From Alistipes sp. (GTDB taxonomy: Bacteria; Bacteroidota; Bacteroidia; Bacteroidales; Rikenellaceae), in assembly GCA_017391435.1 (NCBI GenBank), contig JAFOYS010000165.1, positions 1 through 9,802 on the forward strand: DNA of 9,802 bases, given 5' to 3'. Below are positions 1-6,291 of the stretch, piece after piece. Made by a program: the position numbers and the translations under genes. How positions within the stretch are numbered: position 1 is the first letter of the stretch; every line of letters begins with the position of its first letter. Below the pieces are notes generated by a model. It saw only the letters and a list, made by a program, of their open reading frames with translations, was not told where the DNA came from and did no database searches.

Positions 1-2
1 GA

Positions 3-85
3 TATTTGGTTTTGCTTTTAATTCTGATTTGCGAAGCATAGTGGTACTATGTGCCAAAAATCAGGGTTGAAAGCAAGGCTAAATA
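3..85 (+). ncRNA. Long RNA-type hairpin, 28 bp with six G·U pairs
   Basis: Positions 3-30 pair with 58-85 without one mismatch: 22 Watson-Crick pairs and six G·U wobbles (8-80, 10-78, 11-77, 19-69, 22-66, 23-65). The apex carries a second stem, CATAGT (37-42) with ACTATG (46-51), around a GGT loop. All six non-Watson-Crick pairs are G·U when the plus strand is read as RNA and would be A·C mismatches on the minus strand. A DNA inverted repeat would not be expected to diverge this way, so a plus-strand RNA under structural constraint is the simplest reading. The family is not recognised. The element may extend left of the window. Confidence 0.55.
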
Positions 86-109
86 GCGTTAATAGACAAT
101 ATATTACGC
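86..109 (+). other. Second hairpin directly abutting the long hairpin
   Basis: GCGT (86-89) pairs with ACGC (106-109). After one bulged T at 90, AATA (91-94) pairs with TATT (102-105), leaving a 7-nt loop. It begins on the base after the 28-bp stem ends, so the two could stack coaxially in one folded RNA. It is weaker on its own than the preceding hairpin. Confidence 0.35.
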
Positions 110-124
110 CTTCTCTGATACCTA

Positions 125-185
125 TGTTGGGCAACAGTCAGCTCTCCGATATTAGGTTAGTTAGGTTAATGAGCAGTGGGAGAAC
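125..185 (+). repeat. 61-bp direct repeat, copy 1
   Basis: This stretch is identical base for base to 390-450. It opens with a small palindrome (GTTGGGCAAC, 126-135) and contains a tandem AGGTTAGTTAGGTTA core. It can fold weakly through GCTC (141-144) with GAGC (171-174). Copy 2 continues into CCCACATT, but copy 1 is followed by TGAGT and the multi-branched module; its own CCCACATT appears only at 363-370. Copy 1 may therefore be an interrupted repeat unit. It is not a CRISPR repeat, since there are only two copies and the spacing is 204 bp. Confidence 0.95.
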
Positions 186-362
186 TGAGTAGCCAACCGA
201 GAGGTGTGTAGTGACGGGTCAATCGTAGATTGTATAAATATCTGTTAGAGGAAAAGAGAGCTTGCTCACTAAAATCTCTAACAGATATTTTACTTGCAAA
301 GCAAGCCCGTCACCTCTATGTCCGAGGTGCCGCCGAAGAAGAGCCGAGACTCTCGGCTCAAC
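186..362 (+). other. Multi-branched (four-way junction) fold module
   Basis: A closing stem GTGACGGG (211-218) with CCCGTCAC (306-313) encloses three arms: CAATC-gta-GATTG (220-232), a perfect 15-bp arm (236-250 with 276-290), and CTTGC-aaa-GCAAG (293-305). Junction linkers are 1, 3, 2 and 0 nt. Outside it, TGAG (186-189) and CCGAGAG (197-203) can pair with CTCA (357-360) and CTCTCGG (350-356), forming imperfect ends. The block sits between the repeat's GAGAAC and CCCACATT and is flanked by AAC on both sides (183-185, 360-362), as an insertion might be. It is not a tRNA: arms and loops have the wrong sizes and no tRNA consensus is present. It could be a structured RNA or a small non-autonomous mobile element. 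Confidence 0.5.
341..359 (+). other. GC-rich hairpin GAGCCGAGA/TCTCGGCTC
   Basis: This is a perfect 9-bp inverted repeat around a single C (350), so eight bp with a 3-nt loop in practice. It is followed by CAACCCCACATTAAAAAAG and not a T tract, so it is not a plus-strand terminator. Its right arm can instead pair with 197-203, so it competes with the outer stem of the multi-branched module. Confidence 0.6.
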
Positions 363-389
363 CCCACATTAAAAAAGATAAGAGCTGAG

Positions 390-450
390 TGTTGGGCAAC
401 AGTCAGCTCTCCGATATTAGGTTAGTTAGGTTAATGAGCAGTGGGAGAAC
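390..450 (+). repeat. 61-bp direct repeat, copy 2
   Basis: Identical to 125-185, with start-to-start spacing of 265 bp. It continues into CCCACATT (451-458), which lets GTGGG (441-445) pair with CCCAC (451-455) around AGAAC. The same CCCACATT occurs at 363-370 after the module that follows copy 1. CTGAGT stands just before this copy (385-390) and also at the end of copy 1 (185-190), so the units may once have been in tandem. Confidence 0.95.
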
Positions 451-584
451 CCCACATTTGTAACACAAAAGTACTATCTTTTTATTAAAACGCAAACTTT
501 TTGGTAAAAATTTTCACAAAATTGTGCAAAATAGTTTGATTTTATAATAAAAACACGCTGTAATATAATTGAAGTGTAATATTT

Positions 585-1532
585 TTAATAAAATACCAAG
601 TGCAAAAGTGTAAGCACGATAATGGATGCGTAGAAGATGTTTGCCCACTTTTGAGCCATACGGTCAATAGCAAATGCGGTGACAATAGCGGCTGGAACGG
701 CCGTAATAGTTAGCATAGTGATTCCGCTGCCAGGCAGAAGGAGTGTGGCGACAGAGATAATGACCATCCACATCAGCAGCTGTATTGTCTTTCGCACTGG
801 AACAAGCAGGCTGTAGCGTTGGTAGATGCCCACCATAATGCCGTAGAGTAGTACAAGTGTAATTATAGCCGTTAGTGCAATGGCACAATATGGTATGCTC
901 TGAAGGTTTAGCAGTGGGTTTGTTGGTGTGGTAATGGAGTTTAGTATATTAATAGGTACATCAGCAATCTCTCCTCCCATATACCAGCCGACATAGATTA
1001 CTCCGAGAATTGGAAGTAGGTAACCGGTAAAGGTTATGACAATCTGTCGGAATGAGAGTGGGATGATAAATATTGCAAGCAGCAGAATGGCCGCAAGGGT
1101 GATGCACGGAGGGTATATTACGGCAGAGGTACCCAGAAGCAGTGCGCCGGTAAAGAGCGACTCTTTGTCGTTATGAAACTGCACGGAGCGAATCAGAAAC
1201 ATTGTTCCGAAGGCAGTTGTAAGGCAGGCGGCAGAGGCTGTGAGGATATCTGGCGAGAGGAATATTCCGCAACTGATAAAGCCAAATAGCGACACGGGCA
1301 GGGTGCTAAAGCCACCAAAAAGGCCTACCTTAACCGCAGCACGGTTGATGATAAAGCCTGCGGTAAGGAGCAGAATGGCACTCAGAGCGCACTCCCACAA
1401 TCGTGGTAGAAAGCTGCACTCGGCACTCTCGATGCTATACATATTTAGGTGTAGACGCACTATGCAGGCAACGATAGTTACAACAAGTAGCAGTGTTGCA
1501 AAGAGGCTTGTTTGGCGTGTTATGGTTATCAT
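585..1532 (-). CDS. Polytopic inner-membrane protein, DUF6427-like
   Basis: The 315-residue protein is almost entirely hydrophobic, with roughly nine to eleven predicted membrane segments (around residues 9-26, 47-64, 97-115, 126-158, 166-184, 215-237, 250-267, 272-288 and 296-314). No catalytic motif is visible. The central stretch, with NDKESLFTGALLLG, then a hydrophobic run, then SFRQIVITFTGYLLPIL (about residues 121-175), resembles the Bacteroidota family DUF6427, recalled from memory and not searched. Its function is unknown. The ATG at 1530-1532 is the only start that keeps the first membrane segment complete. The gene is divergent from rnhB across 80 bp, and no terminator hairpin follows its stop. 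It could instead belong to another uncharacterised multi-pass family. Confidence 0.8.
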   Translation of the reverse strand: MITITRQTSLFATLLLVVTIVACIVRLHLNMYSIESAECSFLPRLWECALSAILLLTAGFIINRAAVKVGLFGGFSTLPVSLFGFISCGIFLSPDILTASAACLTTAFGTMFLIRSVQFHNDKESLFTGALLLGTSAVIYPPCITLAAILLLAIFIIPLSFRQIVITFTGYLLPILGVIYVGWYMGGEIADVPINILNSITTPTNPLLNLQSIPYCAIALTAIITLVLLYGIMVGIYQRYSLLVPVRKTIQLLMWMVIISVATLLLPGSGITMLTITAVPAAIVTAFAIDRMAQKWANIFYASIIVLTLLHLVFY

Positions 1533-1600
1533 TGGGCAGAAGTTCTCTAAATTTGCTAATAATTTTGTGGTAAAGTTACCTAAAATTTCGTAAAAAAGGA

Positions 1601-1608
1601 TAACTTTG
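1601..1608 (+). promoter_or_regulatory. -7 box TAACTTTG of the rnhB operon
   Basis: TAACTTTG matches the Bacteroidota -7 consensus TAnnTTTG exactly and ends 4 nt before the rnhB ATG at 1613. No TTTG -33 box is found at the usual 19-21 nt spacing, so the promoter is incomplete or activator-dependent. Transcription from this box would begin at or almost at the start codon. A small palindrome GGTAA-AG-TTACC (1569-1580) lies upstream in the divergent region and could bind a regulator. The rest of 1533-1612 is AT-rich with no other clear signal. Confidence 0.5.
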
Positions 1609-1612
1609 CTCT

Positions 1613-2209
1613 ATGTTACCAAATTTTTATCAGACACAGTTACTTGAGGCGGGGTGTGATGAGGCTGGCAGAGGATGTCTTGCCGGGCCCGTATTTGCTG
1701 CGGCGGTGATACTTCCGCCTTCTTTCCACCATCCGCTACTAAACGATTCTAAGCAGATGACCGAGAAGAATCGTAATCTGCTGCGAGAGATTATCTGTCG
1801 TGAGGCTATCTCGTGGGCCGTAGAGGCTGTGAGTGCCGAGCGAATAGATGAGATAAACATTCTCAACGCATCTTTTGAGGGTATGTCGCTCGCTGCGGCA
1901 AGGCTTACTCCAGAGCCACAATTTTTGGCAATTGATGGCAACCGATTCAGAACAACGCTTACTATTCCCTATCAGTGCATTGTTAAGGGCGATGGCAAGT
2001 ATGCAGATATTGCTGCGGCATCTGTGCTGGCAAAGACCTTTAGGGATGAGTATATGCTTCAGATAGCCGAACAGTATCCTATGTATGGTTGGGCAAAAAA
2101 TAAGGGGTATCCTACCCGTGAGCATCGACTTGCGGTGGCTGAGTATGGACTCTCGCCCCACCATAGAAAGACCTTTAACTGCGAAGTAGATCAATTAAAC
2201 CTATTCTAA
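1613..2209 (+). CDS. rnhB: Ribonuclease HII
   Basis: This enzyme cleaves the RNA strand of RNA-DNA hybrids and starts removal of single ribonucleotides from DNA in the cytoplasm. The 198 residues match the usual bacterial length. Near the N terminus lies the signature GCDEAGRG, giving acidic residues Asp16 and Glu17 and the GRG loop at 19-21 that senses the ribonucleotide 2'-OH. Asp108 (LAIDGN) and Asp145 (KTFRDEY) complete the DEDD metal site, and YGWAKNKGYPT and SPHHRKTF near the C terminus are family-typical. The ATG is well placed because DEAGRG falls at the normal distance. It is the first gene of a four-gene cluster, with only 3 nt before the next. No Shine-Dalgarno sequence is present, and the mRNA may be leaderless. 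Confidence 0.97.
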   Translation: MLPNFYQTQLLEAGCDEAGRGCLAGPVFAAAVILPPSFHHPLLNDSKQMTEKNRNLLREIICREAISWAVEAVSAERIDEINILNASFEGMSLAAARLTPEPQFLAIDGNRFRTTLTIPYQCIVKGDGKYADIAAASVLAKTFRDEYMLQIAEQYPMYGWAKNKGYPTREHRLAVAEYGLSPHHRKTFNCEVDQLNLF

Positions 2210-2212
2210 AAT

Positions 2213-3526
2213 ATGAAAAGTATAACTGTTACCAAGACTGTAGATGTTGTTGGTTCTTACGATGTAGTTGTATTGGGCGCTGGCCCTGCGGGTGTTTTTG
2301 CGGCTATAGCGGCAGCCAGAGAGGGTGCAAAGGTGGCTCTTGTGGAGCGTTTTGGATTCTTGGGCGGTATGGCCACAGCGGGACTTGTGATGCCACTGAG
2401 CGTGTTTACATATCAGAACAAGAGGGTTATAGGTGGCATTCCGTGGCAGTTCCTTGAGCGATTAGAGGCTATGGGTGGCGGATATATTGAAAAACCACTT
2501 GGTAATGTAGCCTTTGACCCTGAGCTATACAAGCTCTGTATGCAGCGAATGGTGCTTGAGGCGGGTGTAGAGCTATATATGAACTCATACCTTACAGGGG
2601 CACAGGTGGCTAACAATGGTGCTATAGAGTGTGTTGTAATAGAGAATAAAAATGGTAGCGAGGCGTTGGAGTCTAAGGTCTTTATTGACTGTACGGGCGA
2701 TGCGGACCTTGCAGCAATGGCGGGCGTAGAGATGCAGCCGATGAATGGAGAGCCGTTGCAGCCACTCTCAACATACTTTATACTTGCAGGTGTAGATACC
2801 TCTTCGCCGATAGTTTTTGAGGCTATGCACCACAATAAGCAGGGTGAGAACTGCCACTGCCTGCCGATTAGAAACTACCTGATTGATAACGCTGAGAGAC
2901 TTAATATCCCAGAGTTTGGCGGACCGTGGTTCTGCACAACGCTTCACGAGGGTTGCGTAGGTGTAAATATGACCCGTACGGCAGCCGATGCGTGTGATAA
3001 TCGTGACTATACGGCAGCAGAGTGTCGTCTGCGTGAGGATGTGTATCGTATGGCTGCGATACTTAGAGAGAACTTTGCCGAGTTTAAAGATTGCTATGTA
3101 GCCTCTGTGGCTACGCAGGCGGGTATTCGTGAGACACGACGAATCAAGGGCGTACACACAATGACAGCCGAGGAGTATATGTCGGGATATAAGTATGAGG
3201 ATAGCATCTCGCGCGGAGCCCATCCGATAGATATCCACGCTACGAAGGGTAGCAGTCAGGTGACCCACTTCCTCGAGCAGGCGGCCTATGTGCCATATCG
3301 TGCGTTGATTGCAGAGAACTTCCCGAATCTGCTTGTTGCTGGTAGATGTATATCGGCAGACCGTAAGGCCTTTGCCTCTATGCGTGTGCAGGCAAGTTGT
3401 ATGGGTACAGGTCAGGCAGCAGGTGTTGCTGCAGCAATGGCCGCAAAGGGCAGCTGTGCGGTGCAAGATGTTGATACTGCGGCTCTTGTGGCGAGACTTA
3501 AGGATATCGGTGCAGAGTTAGAATAG
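2213..3526 (+). CDS. FAD-dependent oxidoreductase (FAD_oxidored type)
   Basis: The 437-residue flavoprotein has an N-terminal Rossmann fold: strand YDVVVLGAGPAG with the GxGxxG motif at residues 22-27, then VALVER with Glu45, which should hold the FAD ribose. FGFLGGMATAG (47-57) is typical of this family. The C-terminal segment NLLVAGRCISADRKAFASMRVQASCMGTGQAAG is the second FAD-contacting region, followed by an Ala-rich helix. This pattern fits the PF12831-type FAD-dependent oxidoreductases common in Bacteroidota. The substrate cannot be inferred. No signal peptide is visible, so it is probably cytoplasmic. It starts 3 nt after rnhB and ends 7 nt before the next gene, so co-transcription is very likely. 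Several Cys residues are scattered, without a clear cluster motif. Confidence 0.88.
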   Translation: MKSITVTKTVDVVGSYDVVVLGAGPAGVFAAIAAAREGAKVALVERFGFLGGMATAGLVMPLSVFTYQNKRVIGGIPWQFLERLEAMGGGYIEKPLGNVAFDPELYKLCMQRMVLEAGVELYMNSYLTGAQVANNGAIECVVIENKNGSEALESKVFIDCTGDADLAAMAGVEMQPMNGEPLQPLSTYFILAGVDTSSPIVFEAMHHNKQGENCHCLPIRNYLIDNAERLNIPEFGGPWFCTTLHEGCVGVNMTRTAADACDNRDYTAAECRLREDVYRMAAILRENFAEFKDCYVASVATQAGIRETRRIKGVHTMTAEEYMSGYKYEDSISRGAHPIDIHATKGSSQVTHFLEQAAYVPYRALIAENFPNLLVAGRCISADRKAFASMRVQASCMGTGQAAGVAAAMAAKGSCAVQDVDTAALVARLKDIGAELE

Positions 3527-3533
3527 TGTAGTT

Positions 3534-5318
3534 ATGAGAAGATTTTGGATTGTTTTAGGCTGCGTGGTAGTTGTAGCATTGGCGCTACTGAGTCAAACGG
3601 CGTGGGTAAAGTATGAGAGGGTTGTCTACAATATAGTAATGCGCGACTCGGTTACTCTGCACACTACTATCTACAAACCTCGTTGGGGTAGTGACCACCC
3701 GATTTTGATTCAGCGCACGCCATACTCTTCGGCACCATATGATGAGGGTATTCCTCGGTCGTTGGTCTCGTCCTATCGTCTGCGTAGCTTTGTAAGGCGT
3801 GGTTATATACTTGTCTATCAGGATGTTCGTGGTAGGTTTATGAGTGGTGGCGAGTTTGAGAATATCCGCCCTGCAAGTGGTGCTGTAAATGAGGCTACGG
3901 ATGCCTATGATACTGTAGAGTGGCTTGTAGAGAATGTTGAGGGTAATAATGGCAAGGTGGGCTTTTGGGGCTGCTCTTATCCGGGTTTCTACGCGATGTA
4001 TGCGGGCGTTAATGCCCATCCAGCAGTCAAGGCTGTAGCACCTCAAGCGCCTGTGACAGATTGGTTTATGGGGGATGATATCCACCACAATGGTGTAATG
4101 ATGATCTCAGATGCCTTCAATCTAATGCCGATGCTCAGCCACACAAATCATCAGCCGACGACAGAGTGGGAGCCGACGCTTAAGCACGAAATGACCCCAG
4201 ATCGTTATGGCTTCTTTATCCGTGCTACGAGAGACTCTTTGAGGCAGATTATGCACCCATCCTCATTCTGGGATGCTATGAGCGCGCACCCTGACTACGA
4301 TGAGTGGTGGCAGGAGCGCGATGTGAGAAGATACCTATATAATATTAAGCCAGCGGTGATGGTTGTCGGTGGTACTTTTGATGCCGAGGACTGTTACGGC
4401 GCTTGGAACACCTTTAAGGCCATCTGTAGCCAATCTCCTGAGACCGATTGCCGACTTGTTATGGGTCCGTGGGCGCACGGTGCGTGGAATGGAGGTGAGG
4501 CAGAGCGTTTGGGCGATTTTGACTTTGGTAGCAAGGCCAGCGCAAGGTACTACCACGACAACTTTGAGCTGCCATTCTTTGAGTACCACCTGCGTGGCAA
4601 GGGTAGTGTTGATTCTCTTCCTAAGGTGTCGCTCTTTCTGTCGGGTAGCAATAGTTGGTACACCACTGAGGATTGGCTGTTGTCTGATACAGAGAGTGTA
4701 AGCTACTATCTTGATGGCGAGCAGCTGACTGCTACAGAGCCAACCACAACAGCTTGTCGCAGTTATATCTCTGACCCTGACAACCCTGTGCCGTATGATT
4801 CAGTTACTGACTATCGCCGTCGAGAGTATATGAATGCTAATCAGTCCTTTACAGATGGTAGAGAGGATGTGCTGAGCTATACTACGCAGCCTCTTGAGGC
4901 TGATATAACCTTTGTGGGAGAGGTTGTCGCCTCGTTAGATGTGGCTATAAACACTACAGATGCAGATTTTGTGGTTAGGGTTATAGATGTTTTCCCAGAG
5001 GATGATGAGCAGAAACCTGGATACCAGATGCTTGTAAGGGCTGAGCCTATGAGGGCAAGATATCGTGAATCGTTTGCTCACCCACTGCCAATGGTGCCTA
5101 ATCAGAAGACAACCATACGCTACACTCTGCCAGATATAGCGCATACATTCAAGGCGGGCCACCGTATAAAGGTCTCAGTGCAGAGTAGTTGGTTCCCTCT
5201 TGCAGAGTTCTCACCGCAGCAGTATGTAGATCTGTGGAGCTGCGGCTCAAAGGATTTTATCTCGGCTGAGATAGATCTCTATAATAGTTCAAAAATTACT
5301 TTCAGAAGGGCAAAATGA
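3534..5318 (+). CDS. CocE/NonD-type alpha/beta hydrolase, exported
   Basis: The 594-residue protein belongs to the X-Pro dipeptidyl-peptidase/cocaine-esterase group of serine hydrolases. The N terminus is a signal peptide or anchor (hydrophobic residues 5-20), placing it outside the inner membrane. The alpha/beta core spans about 30-330. The nucleophile is probably Ser148 in GFWGCSYPG, with Asp283 in VGGTFDAEDCYG and His315 in GPWAHGAW completing the triad. DVRGRFMSGGEF (97-108) is a family landmark. Residues about 345-590 form the C-terminal jelly-roll domain (PepX_C-like), ending in AGHRIKVSVQSSWFP. Family members act on esters, amides or peptides; the substrate here is unknown. The stop overlaps the next ATG by 4 nt (ATGA), indicating translational coupling. 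Confidence 0.9.
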   Translation: MRRFWIVLGCVVVVALALLSQTAWVKYERVVYNIVMRDSVTLHTTIYKPRWGSDHPILIQRTPYSSAPYDEGIPRSLVSSYRLRSFVRRGYILVYQDVRGRFMSGGEFENIRPASGAVNEATDAYDTVEWLVENVEGNNGKVGFWGCSYPGFYAMYAGVNAHPAVKAVAPQAPVTDWFMGDDIHHNGVMMISDAFNLMPMLSHTNHQPTTEWEPTLKHEMTPDRYGFFIRATRDSLRQIMHPSSFWDAMSAHPDYDEWWQERDVRRYLYNIKPAVMVVGGTFDAEDCYGAWNTFKAICSQSPETDCRLVMGPWAHGAWNGGEAERLGDFDFGSKASARYYHDNFELPFFEYHLRGKGSVDSLPKVSLFLSGSNSWYTTEDWLLSDTESVSYYLDGEQLTATEPTTTACRSYISDPDNPVPYDSVTDYRRREYMNANQSFTDGREDVLSYTTQPLEADITFVGEVVASLDVAINTTDADFVVRVIDVFPEDDEQKPGYQMLVRAEPMRARYRESFAHPLPMVPNQKTTIRYTLPDIAHTFKAGHRIKVSVQSSWFPLAEFSPQQYVDLWSCGSKDFISAEIDLYNSSKITFRRAK

Positions 5319-5926
5319 GACGAATAGTAGTTATGTTTGCGGTGGTAGTGCTCTCTATTACTGCAACTTATGCACAGTGTCGCGCTGTGTTTATGGGCGA
5401 CTCAATTTTTGATAGCTGGGATAGTATAAAGCACGGTGGACACCCCGAATTTTTTACTGAGAACAACTTTCTCAATCGCGGAAAGAGTGGTCAGGTGACG
5501 GCGCAGATGGTTGAGCGTTTTGAGCGTGATGTTATCGCTAACAGACCGGAGTATGTTATTATCTGTGGCGGTACAAATGATATTGCACAGAACAAGGGCT
5601 ATGTCTCTAACCGTCAGATAATGGGTAATATAAAGACAATGACCCGTATGGCAGAGCGAAAGGGTATTCGTGTAGTACTCTGCACAATACTCCCCGCAGC
5701 AAAATATCGTTGGAGACCGGAGATTGCGCCAGTGGCCCCTATTCGCGATATGAATCGTCGCATAGCTCGCTTTGCTAAGCCTCGTAAGCGCGGTTTTATT
5801 GACTTCTACACCCCACTTGCAGCGGCGGATGGCTCTCTGCCTCAGACTCTGTCCAGCGACGGCGTACACCCAAATAGCCACTGCTACGACATTATGGAAA
5901 AAATTGTGCTTCAGGCACTTGAGTAG
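5315..5926 (+). CDS. SGNH/GDSL-family hydrolase, secreted
   Basis: The 203-residue protein is a lipase/esterase-like SGNH hydrolase. A signal peptide covers residues 1-20, with likely cleavage after TYA. The four family blocks are present in order: FMGDSIFDSW with nucleophile Ser30; LNRGKSGQ with the block II Gly (Gly56 or Gly59); ICGGTNDI with Asn88; and SDGVHPN with Asp182 and His185. The size suits the single-domain esterase group that includes acetylesterases and lysophospholipase-like enzymes, but the substrate cannot be assigned. Its ATG overlaps the end of the upstream hydrolase by 4 nt, so the two are almost certainly made together and may act in turn on one extracytoplasmic substrate. 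It is the last gene of the rnhB operon. Confidence 0.93.
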   Translation: MRRIVVMFAVVVLSITATYAQCRAVFMGDSIFDSWDSIKHGGHPEFFTENNFLNRGKSGQVTAQMVERFERDVIANRPEYVIICGGTNDIAQNKGYVSNRQIMGNIKTMTRMAERKGIRVVLCTILPAAKYRWRPEIAPVAPIRDMNRRIARFAKPRKRGFIDFYTPLAAADGSLPQTLSSDGVHPNSHCYDIMEKIVLQALE

Positions 5927-5932
5927 CAAACC

Positions 5933-5976
5933 GAACGAACATAAGGGGGCGTTCGTTCCGTTCGCTAATGTTTTTT
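5933..5976 (+). terminator. Hairpin at the convergent gene junction
   Basis: GAACGAAC (5933-5940) pairs with GTTCGTTC (5951-5958) around a 10-nt loop, 6 nt after the stop of the SGNH gene. A run of six T lies at 5971-5976. The T run starts 12 nt after the stem, too far for a textbook intrinsic terminator, so efficiency is uncertain. A looser pair GCTAA (5964-5968) with TTAGC (5986-5990) surrounds the T run. Its position between convergent genes suggests termination. Confidence 0.5.
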
Positions 5977-5985
5977 GCACAAATG

Positions 5986-6291
5986 TTAGCGCTCTAATAC
6001 TCGATGTTTTAGATCCATTCGCTGGTGTAGGATTCTTATAACCAAGATCTCTCCATCTGTAAGGATGCGGTAGAAGATGATATGTTTGTTGGCTCTATAT
6101 CCGTGTAGACCCTCCGCGATCTCTTCGTACTTTAAGCTGAAGAGTCGAGGATTCTCTGTGATTTTCTGACACGAGGCGATAAGCATATTGTAATAGTCGT
6201 CTGCTTGTTGCTCCGACCAAGTCTCTACTGTGTATTCCCAGATGTTAGTTAGGTCCTCGACCGCCTTGTTGGTTAGGTGGTATTTAGCCAT
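5986..6291 (-). CDS. parE: ParE/RelE-superfamily toxin
   Basis: The 101-residue protein has the compact build of the ParE/RelE toxin family: an N-terminal strand ([12 protein letters not shown]), a helical hairpin (about 10-47, [21 protein letters not shown]), then the beta sheet with [16 protein letters not shown] and [18 protein letters not shown]. The RILHQRMD ending is characteristic of ParE-like members, which are thought to inhibit DNA gyrase, whereas RelE members cut mRNA. I favour ParE from this ending and from the ParD-like partner. The ATG (6289-6291) overlaps the end of the antitoxin gene by 8 nt, the usual antitoxin-first coupled order. No truncation or lost core residue is visible, so the module appears intact. 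Confidence 0.88.
   Translation of the reverse strand: MAKYHLTNKAVEDLTNIWEYTVETWSEQQADDYYNMLIASCQKITENPRLFSLKYEEIAEGLHGYRANKHIIFYRILTDGEILVIRILHQRMDLKHRVLER

Larger units (their letters stand above)
1..584. other. Gene-free, structure-rich intergenic region
   Basis: No convincing coding sequence lies in these 584 bases. Positions 1-458 are dense in hairpins and repeats, described in separate entries. Positions 459-584 are AT-rich and unremarkable apart from a small palindrome (CACAA-AA-TTGTG, 515-526). The region lies downstream of the minus-strand membrane-protein gene that stops at 585. The gene to its left is outside the window, so it is unknown whether the region is a leader, a trailer or an independent RNA. 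Confidence 0.8.

Noticed and set aside
211..313. tRNA gene suggested by the cloverleaf-like fold
   Set aside because: The arms have 3-nt loops, the closing stem is 8 bp, the long arm is 15 bp, and no T-loop or anticodon consensus exists.
341..359. Group II intron domain V
   Set aside because: GAGCCGAGA/TCTCGGCTC recalls the domain V arms, but the AGC triad position, bulge and GNRA-type loop are missing, and no intron ORF is seen.
125..450. CRISPR array from the repeated 61-mer
   Set aside because: There are only two copies, 61 bp each, separated by 204 bp of structured sequence, with no regular spacers or cas genes.
515..526. Palindrome CACAA-AA-TTGTG as an operator or terminator
   Set aside because: It is short, lies in AT-rich DNA, has no promoter around it, and lacks a T tract placed for the minus-strand gene that ends at 585.
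1615..1624. GTTACCAAAT at the rnhB start, shared with the ParD operator
   Set aside because: Only one half-site is present and it encodes conserved N-terminal residues, so it is probably a chance match, not a ParD target.
2768..3466. 232-codon minus-strand ORF inside the FAD oxidoreductase gene
   Set aside because: It is Cys/His/Thr-rich with no domain, and is fully antisense to a well-supported gene.
3534..3563. Lipobox VLGC at residues 7-10 of the CocE-like hydrolase
   Set aside because: The Cys comes after only nine residues and hydrophobic sequence continues to residue 20, unlike a lipoprotein signal. A signal peptide or anchor fits better.
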